Shown piece after piece: positions 58,493 through 64,000 of a stretch of DNA of 64,000 bases; positions within the stretch are counted from its first letter, which is position 1; the number at the start of each line of letters is the position of its first letter. Location: the NCBI GenBank assembly GCA_036768485.1, contig JAVLUZ010000511.1, positions 262,411 through 326,410 on the forward strand. Direction: 5' to 3'. Made by a program: the position numbers and the translations under genes. The notes beneath the pieces were generated by a model that ran no database searches, was not told where the DNA came from, and saw nothing but the letters and a program-made list of their open reading frames with translations. The DNA is from Mermis nigrescens (lineage: Eukaryota > Nematoda > Enoplea > Mermithida > Mermithidae).

Positions 58493-58992
58493 CCCCTAGA
58501 TACGGGCCTGATTGCACAACATACTTGTATATACTTATAGAAAAATGTTCAGCTGCTTTTATTATATTATTTCACCATTTTAAAAGCCTGAACAGCTAAC
58601 TGTAGCTTATTCAGAGAATATGATTGAAATGGTCGTTTTTGTGGTAATTTACTAAAATTCAGTTTCAAGCGTGCAGTTTAAATACCTGCTCAAGCCCGTA
58701 TCCAGAGGGGAAGAGTTAAAGGGCATGTGCCCCCCTTAAATGAAGTACATATGTGAACAATTTTTCCTTTACTCCCACCTTTGCATTTTTGACCAAAAAT
58801 CGCAAAAAATTTTCGGCGCTTCTGCCGAATTTTAAACTTATAATTACAGTCTATCTAGCTCCAAATAGACATGTTTTTCTTGATAGATTGAAAAGGGTTG
58901 ATCTTAATCATTCAATTCAGGGGCGTAAATAAGCGCAGTTTATGTACTGCCTTTTGGTAGTAATTATTTGCAGTCAACTGCAGGTAATGTAG
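58493..58992. other. Family D remnants and left part of the 60-bp tandem repeat
   Basis: 'gatacgggcctg' (58499) and 'gcccgtatccagaggggaag' (58695) flank repeat debris with a core at 58815. The last 50 bases ('atttgcagtcaactgcagg' ...) match the tandem unit that resumes at 63340. Confidence 0.5.
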
Positions 58993-59064
58993 CGCACAAT
59001 TAGAGCTGCACACTTTGCAAATTTTACTACCCGGGTACCCCGGCTATTTCATTACTCCGGGTAC

Positions 59065-59826
59065 CAGCAGCTTTTTTTTGTACAAGGTCCGTTTGTACAT
59101 GTACAAAGATGGTCCCCAAAGTCTTTTTGTACATTTTGTACATGCAAATTTTGTGTACTATAATATAGTACAGTAGCGATTTCAGAGCGGTAAAACAGGG
59201 TTTTCGATCTTTGGTAGTGTATTTTAGCTAATTTCTGGGTTTCTGACGCCAAAAATTACTAAAAATTATCTGAAAACGGCGCGAAGCGCCGAAAAAATGT
59301 TGACATTTTTCCATTCTAAATGCAAATTCTGCCATTTTAAAGATATATAGAACAGGACAAATAATTTATCAGTTCGGCGCGAAGCGCCGAAAATTTCGAA
59401 TTTTACACCTTTTTACAGTTTTTGTCTTCCTAAAAATCTTTGTACATTTTGTACACACAAATTTTGGGTACTATAATATGGTACAGCAGCGATTTTAGTG
59501 TGGTAAAAACAGAGTTCTTCGACTCTTCGTAGTGTTTTAGCTAATTTCTGGGTCTCTAAGGGCAAAAATCACTAAGAATCGTCTTAAAACGGCGCGAAGC
59601 GCCGAAAAATTTGACACTTTTACTTTTGAAATGCAATTTCTGCCATTATAAAGATATATAGAACACACAATTACTCATTTCGGCGCGAAGCTGCAAAATT
59701 TTCTCGAAATTTCAGACCTTTTTTGCAATGTTTGTCTTCCCAAAAATCTTTGTACATGTACAAAGACGGTCCCGAAAAGTCTTTGTACATCGGGGAAAAT
59801 CTTTGCTGAGTACAAAAAAAACCGTG
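59065..59826 (-). mobile_element. Family F transposon, copy F4 with doubled interior (762 bp)
   Basis: CAGCAGCTTTTTTTTGTACAAG ends and AAAAAAAACCGTG, perfect TSD CCGGGTAC (59057-59064 and 59827-59834). The internal unit of about 310 bp is present twice, giving four inverted cores (about 59278, 59375, 59590, 59682). It is inserted in the subterminal repeats of element G. Confidence 0.88.
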
Positions 59827-59834
59827 CCGGGTAC

Positions 59835-61663
59835 CCGGGTAATTCGTGGTATCCCGGGTATACCCGGGCAGGACCTTAGATAAAAGAGAATGCAGTGAAC
59901 ATCGTTTATTTACGGCTGACAGTGAGGTACTAGGGCAAAGTGATATTTAAGCTGCTAAAATTATTGAAAAATTAATGCGAGATTAAATAGAATATATAGG
60001 CTTTAATCTGTGAAGAATTCGTATGCATTGAATGAAATTTAAGTCATTTTCATAATTCAAAGCAAAAAATTGTGAAGCAGGTTTTGTATCTTCATAGCGT
60101 CATTAAAACATTTGAAGCAGGAAAACACACTGACGAAAAGCAATTTTGAAATCGAAATGATAATTTATTCAAAAACAAGGCTAAGCCTATCTGGAGCTGA
60201 CTGCAGAGACGCACTCAGAATTCTGGTTCGGCGGGCATAAATGTTTTCATAATCAGAATTTTGGTTCGGCGGGCATAAATGTTTTCATGTAGAATTTACG
60301 GCCTTTCTATTGACAAACAGTTCGGAATTCATAAGTGGCGCAAAGTGCTAAGAAATTTAGTCATTTGTTCCACTCCACCCTTAACAGTTTGTAGCTCTGT
60401 GAATACTAATAATCTGCAGAGAGCAGAAAATTACCAAATTTGTACAAAACAGTTTTGACAATTCAAGCTTCTAACAAGAAAACTGCGAATTACTAACTTT
60501 GACTGAAGATATTTTGAGTGATTCAGGCTTTTAAAACGCAATGCTGGAGCTTTACAAAAAGAAAAAGAACAGATGACTGGCGGCGCTATGCGCCGGAAAA
60601 TTTTGACGTTTTTGCACATTAAACTCCAATTTATACCGCTACTAAATCATACAAAACAGACAAATTAATGCCGGCGCAGGAAACGCCGGAAATTTTTAGA
60701 AATTCTTAATCCTTATACCTGGCTTGTTTTTCCCTGAAATCTCGTTGCACATGTACAACGAGATTTTATGGCTGCGGGACGTCTGAGGTGGCGAGCGGGA
60801 TCCGGGGCAGAGTTCCGGAAAATTTTTGTAAAAAAACCATTTTAATGCTAAATTGTAACGTTAAAATTTTCGGAAAATCGGCCAAATCTCGGTTCAGAAG
60901 CAAGCCCAAAAACACCCAAAATTGATGAACTCCTACATTGCACAAACTAATCTGAAATGCGCTTTTCGACCTCTGCTCGGTACATATGTAGCGCAGCAAC
61001 GGGTCGCTGCCAATAAGATATAGAAAGATGTATCCATGAAAATTTTGTTCTTACCAGCTTTCAGGCCCATTTGTAGCCTTCTAATTAACAAAATGCAGTT
61101 CATAGAACAAGAAATGCGCAAAAACATAAGAAAATTTGACCATTCCTTCCAATTAAAATAGGATTATGTGTCCTTGTAAAGAAAAATGAACGAAACAAAG
61201 AATAGACAAACTGTTACACAAAAGACAAACAAAGCAGAGAATAGACAAACTCGTTCACAATCATTTTCGCACTTTTACTATCATGCACAACAAGCATGCG
61301 CAGTTTCATTCAACGAACAAATAGTGCATTAAATTACTAAAGTGATGTGAAGTGCTAGATTATTTTAGCTGATTCAAGCTTTTAAATTTGTTGGATCTAT
61401 ATAGCAATAAATAATAATGACTCGGCGCGGAAAATTTTGAAGTTTTTGCCTTTTTAAACTTAGTTTTCTGGACATACATTATTGCAACAAAAAAAATCAA
61501 CAATATTTCTGAAAAATTTCGGGGGCAGGTACTCCCAATGCCCCTAGCTACGCCTATGGCTGACTGCATTTGGAGCATCGATAGGCTTTGAACCAGGTCT
61601 ATCTAAAACAGTTGCGCGCACGATGTCAATAAAAGTTGCAGTTTAAATTTATATAATGGTCAC
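59835..61663. other. Interior of element G, unassigned
   Basis: Includes two direct copies of 'ttcggcgggcataaatgtttt' (about 60227-60298), an inverted core-like GGCGCTATGCGCCGG (60581) and GGCGCAGGAAACGCCGG (60674), and 'aatagacaaact' repeats near 61202-61252. No transposase frame recognised. Confidence 0.4.
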
Positions 61664-61942
61664 TAGGGATGGACCGGGTCCAAAATTTTGGATTTTTCGG
61701 GTCCGGGTCCGGGTCCGGGTCTCAACATTTTAAAACTTCGGGTCCGGGTCCGGGTCCGGGTCCGGGTCTGCAGCTTTCCAATTTTTCGGGTCCGGGTCCA
61801 ACACATCTTGTAGAAGTGCACATTTCCAAAACCACAATGCACTGACACAAAATTTTCGGCAATTTAAATGGACACATAATTTAGATCAAGTTGTAGCTGA
61901 TAGACTAAGTGAGCAAAATGCGCGGATAAGGACGAGGACAAC

Positions 61943-62113
61943 CAGGGGCGGATTTAGGGGGCGGGGGGCGGCCGCCCCCATAGGCCCAAAATAGTGCGCA
62001 AAATTAAGCATTTTTGAGCGATTTTCTAAAGTAATTTTCGGGTTAAAACGGCTAATTTTTCCGCCTAAGTCAGGTTCCGCCCTCCCCTTAGAAAAATCCT
62101 AGATCCGCCACTG
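61943..62113. mobile_element. CAGGGGCGGAT MITE, copy 2 (171 bp), nested
   Basis: CAGGGGCGGATTTAG ... TAGATCCGCCACTG, perfect TSD AGGACAAC (61935-61942 and 62114-62121). Closely similar to 54501-54686. Confidence 0.96.
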
Positions 62114-62435
62114 AGGACAACTACAGAAGAGTTAAAGCAAAAGAACGTAGTGTGCGATTTGTATAATTTTTTATTGGTTGTGTGCATTCAAAGTGCTTTA
62201 TTTACTGTTGTACGATTCGCTTGATGTTATTGAAATAGGAGTAAATCTTTTAACTCACGAAAACTTGTGATTGGCCATGTGCTATTTTTTACCCAATGTC
62301 ATATTACGGCAAGCAGTTACTTCAATGTTTGACAATTACACTGCATTGTTTTGTTTCAGCATTTTAATCAGTTTGACCGTGCATAATTAATTTTCAAATA
62401 AAAAAGATAAAATGTAATTAGTTTATAGACATTAC

Positions 62436-62609
62436 CAAAATTACCCGGTCTCTGCTGTACGCAAGTTTCTCTCATCGCCAGCAACAAGTGTTCCTTCGGA
62501 ACAGCTGTTTAGCGGAGCCGGACTTATTTACCAGCCGAACAGACGTCGTTTGCATGGAAAGACGGCAGAGAAATTGCTTTTCATTAAGTACAATTTCAAA
62601 GAAATTTAA
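62436..62609 (+). pseudogene. hAT transposase C-terminal dimerisation domain remnant
   Basis: 58 codons ending in TAA: begins QNYPVSAVRKFLSSPATSVP, continues SEQLFSGAGLIYQPNRRRL and ends TAEKLLFIKYNFKEI. This is the signature of the hAT C-terminal dimerisation domain (SVPSE-x-LFS-x-AG ... R-x-RL ... AEKLLFI). The catalytic core, the BED finger and any start codon are missing, so the piece is what remains of element H's transposase after internal deletion. The surviving frame has no stop, suggesting a fairly recent deletion. Confidence 0.9.
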
Positions 62610-63339
62610 AACGAAAGTATAACTCAGAATGTTGATGTGAGTGTTATTCGAAGTGGCAAATAAAATTTTTGAAATGGCAATTGTTTTTCATTATTGGCAA
62701 AAAGACTGTTGCTAAGTCAAATTCTATTTGACTCGGGTCCGAAATAATTAGAAAGTTCGGGTCCGGGTCCGGGTCCGGGTCTTCAATTTTAAAAATTTCA
62801 AGTCCGGGTCCGGGTCCGGGTCTTCAATCTCAAAAAATTCGGGTCCGGGTCCGGGTCCGGGTCCAAGAAAATCATCGGGTAGTGCCGGGTCCGGGTCCGG
62901 GTCCGTGGACCCGGTCCATCCCTAATGGTCACAGAAGTGAATGAATTATAAAAAAGCGTCGCTAACAGATAATTTCTTGTTTAAATTTGTTTACAATGAA
63001 GAATAAGAAGAATTCGGCACAAATAAAATAATGTAACTAAAGAGCTGAATAATGGAATATGCCTAGACCGTATGCGCGATATATTGTGATAATAAGAAAT
63101 ATTAACAGACTCGCTTATTTAACATTTTACAGTTGATTATATCAAATCACATGTACATTGTGATTCAGTCGCACTTTAGAAGTAATATGTTTCTAGGTTT
63201 CTAATTCAATTCTTAGCACATATTGCATAACTGCAGTGCTAATTTTCCATTTTATATTAGGGGATTCGGGTACCCGGGTAGTAAAATCATTTTCTACCCG
63301 GGTACCCGGGTACTACCCGGGTACCCGCGTGCAGCTCTA

Positions 63340-63555
63340 CGCACAATGTAAAATTATATGCAGTCAAAAACCAGCGGCCTAGACTGAAGGTAATATAGCA
63401 CACACAACGTAAAATTATATGCAGTCAAAAACCAGCGGCCTAGACTGCAGATAATATAACACACAATGTAAAATTATATGCAGTCAAAAACCAGCGGCCT
63501 AGACTGCAGGTAATATAGCACACAATGTGATATCATATGCAGTCAAGTTCAATGT
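63340..63555. repeat. Tandem repeat of about 60 bp, 3.5 units
   Basis: Unit contains 'aaattatatgcagtcaaaaa' followed by 'ccagcggcctagactgcagg' and 'taatatagcacacaatg'; three full units and a partial one. Element G is inserted in this array. Confidence 0.92.
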
Positions 63556-63622
63556 TTATTGATATGGGATGCTGGCACTTCGCTCGCATTTAGCCTGTAG
63601 TAGATGGTTTTAGAAGGCACTT

Positions 63623-63805
63623 CTATTTGAGATGGTCTGGCAGATTTGCTTCCTCAATAGGGAAAGTTTTTTGCGCTACATGGGTAGCAGCTTGAATAGC
63701 TGTCCAGTCACGCATTAGCGCATTTTGATGGGCCAGCGTACTCTGGTCCTGCATAATAGATAGTGAGTAGCTTTTGCTGTTCTTGTCCTTATTTTGGGAA
63801 TTCAT
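63623..63805 (-). CDS. Hypothetical 60-residue ORF
   Basis: ATG (63803-63805) to TAG, starting MNSQNKDKNSKSYSLSIMQD and ending EEANLPDHLK. Composition is hydrophilic and protein-like, without homopolymer bias, and it sits outside the recognisable repeats. An in-frame TAA immediately precedes the ATG. I do not recognise a family. It could be a small gene, one exon, or chance. Confidence 0.3.
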   Translation of the reverse strand: MNSQNKDKNSKSYSLSIMQDQSTLAHQNALMRDWTAIQAATHVAQKTFPIEEANLPDHLK

Positions 63806-64000
63806 TTATTTCAGTGGAAATAAAATGCTTCGAACTTTATTCAACAATATGAAACAAGGATTCCGAAAAGCATTTGGGAATGTTTCGGGTTTCGATTAGT
63901 CTCCGAAGCGTCGGGGGACTGTGACTGAGTGGGGTTACCAATCTATTAGGCTTAGGCTTAGTTATGTGCATTCACATTGATGCCAGCGCATGGGCTAAGC
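63806..64000. other. Right edge, no feature recognised
   Basis: Somewhat less AT-rich than average; no coding or repeat assignment. Confidence 0.3.

Larger units (their letters stand above)
61664..62924 (+). mobile_element. hAT element H, internally deleted (1261 bp)
   Basis: TAGGGATGGACCGGGTCC and its exact reverse complement form 18-bp terminal inverted repeats; perfect 8-bp TSD ATGGTCAC (61656-61663 and 62925-62932). Both ends carry long GGGTCCGGGTCC subterminal arrays (61677-61800 and 62757-62910). It retains the 3' end of a hAT transposase and hosts a nested MITE. Confidence 0.95.
59001..63339. mobile_element. Outer hAT-like element G (4.3 kb, holds nested insertions)
   Basis: TAGAGCTGCAC at the left and GTGCAGCTCTA at the right are perfect inverted ends, with a perfect 8-bp TSD CGCACAAT (58993-59000 and 63340-63347). 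Subterminal CCCGGGTACCCGGGTA iterations occur at both ends. The interior contains a family F element and a hAT element with its own MITE. No transposase of its own is recognisable. Confidence 0.88.

Noticed and set aside
61677..62910. GGGTCCGGGTCC arrays considered as a stand-alone minisatellite
   Set aside because: They lie symmetrically just inside perfect 18-bp terminal inverted repeats with an 8-bp TSD, so they are subterminal repeats of a hAT element.

Overview
This is a stretch of animal nuclear DNA, most likely arthropod. It is AT-rich, its genes are split by introns of 0.3-3.5 kb, and it is crowded with nested transposon remnants. Coding exons make up only about 3 kb. Three genes were reconstructed exon by exon, all on the minus strand: a CDK2-type cyclin-dependent kinase (first four coding exons, 13020 down to 3940; the rest lies beyond the left edge), a MAGE-domain gene of the NSE3 type (three exons, 26068 down to 19979; start exon not found), and a complete germinal-centre kinase III (MST3/STK24/25/26-like) gene of 11 coding exons (50229 down to 35819). 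For the GCK-III gene every exon junction closes in frame, giving 566 residues. The arthropod assignment is an inference from the close likeness of the GCK-III catalytic domain to the insect protein and from the MAGE gene.

Layout, left to right: an odd, random-looking 404 bp at the edge; CDK2 exons 4 to 1 among repeats (3.9-13 kb); a decayed LINE reverse transcriptase split by a 1-kb transposon (13.9-16.6 kb); the MAGE gene with large repeat-filled introns (20-26 kb); a repeat-rich intergenic region (26-35.5 kb); the GCK-III gene (35.8-50.2 kb) with a partial tandem duplication around its last exon; a second LINE fragment and a very long TG/GTGC microsatellite (50.9-51.75 kb); a tandem array with a period near 460 bp and a long inverted repeat (52.4-56 kb); and a four-level transposon nest (59.0-63.3 kb).

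Most of the remaining sequence belongs to several families of short non-autonomous DNA transposons. Many have 8-bp target-site duplications (TSDs) that can be read directly, which points to the hAT superfamily. One element keeps the C-terminal dimerisation segment of a hAT transposase, missed by simple ORF calling because it lacks a start codon. Across families with unrelated ends the same palindromic core, GGCGCTTCGCGCC with an AT-rich flank, recurs some 40-45 times by eye. That core is the strongest unexplained signal here. I see no operons, CRISPR arrays, rRNA or recognisable tRNA. The three genes have no evident functional link beyond adjacency and shared strand.
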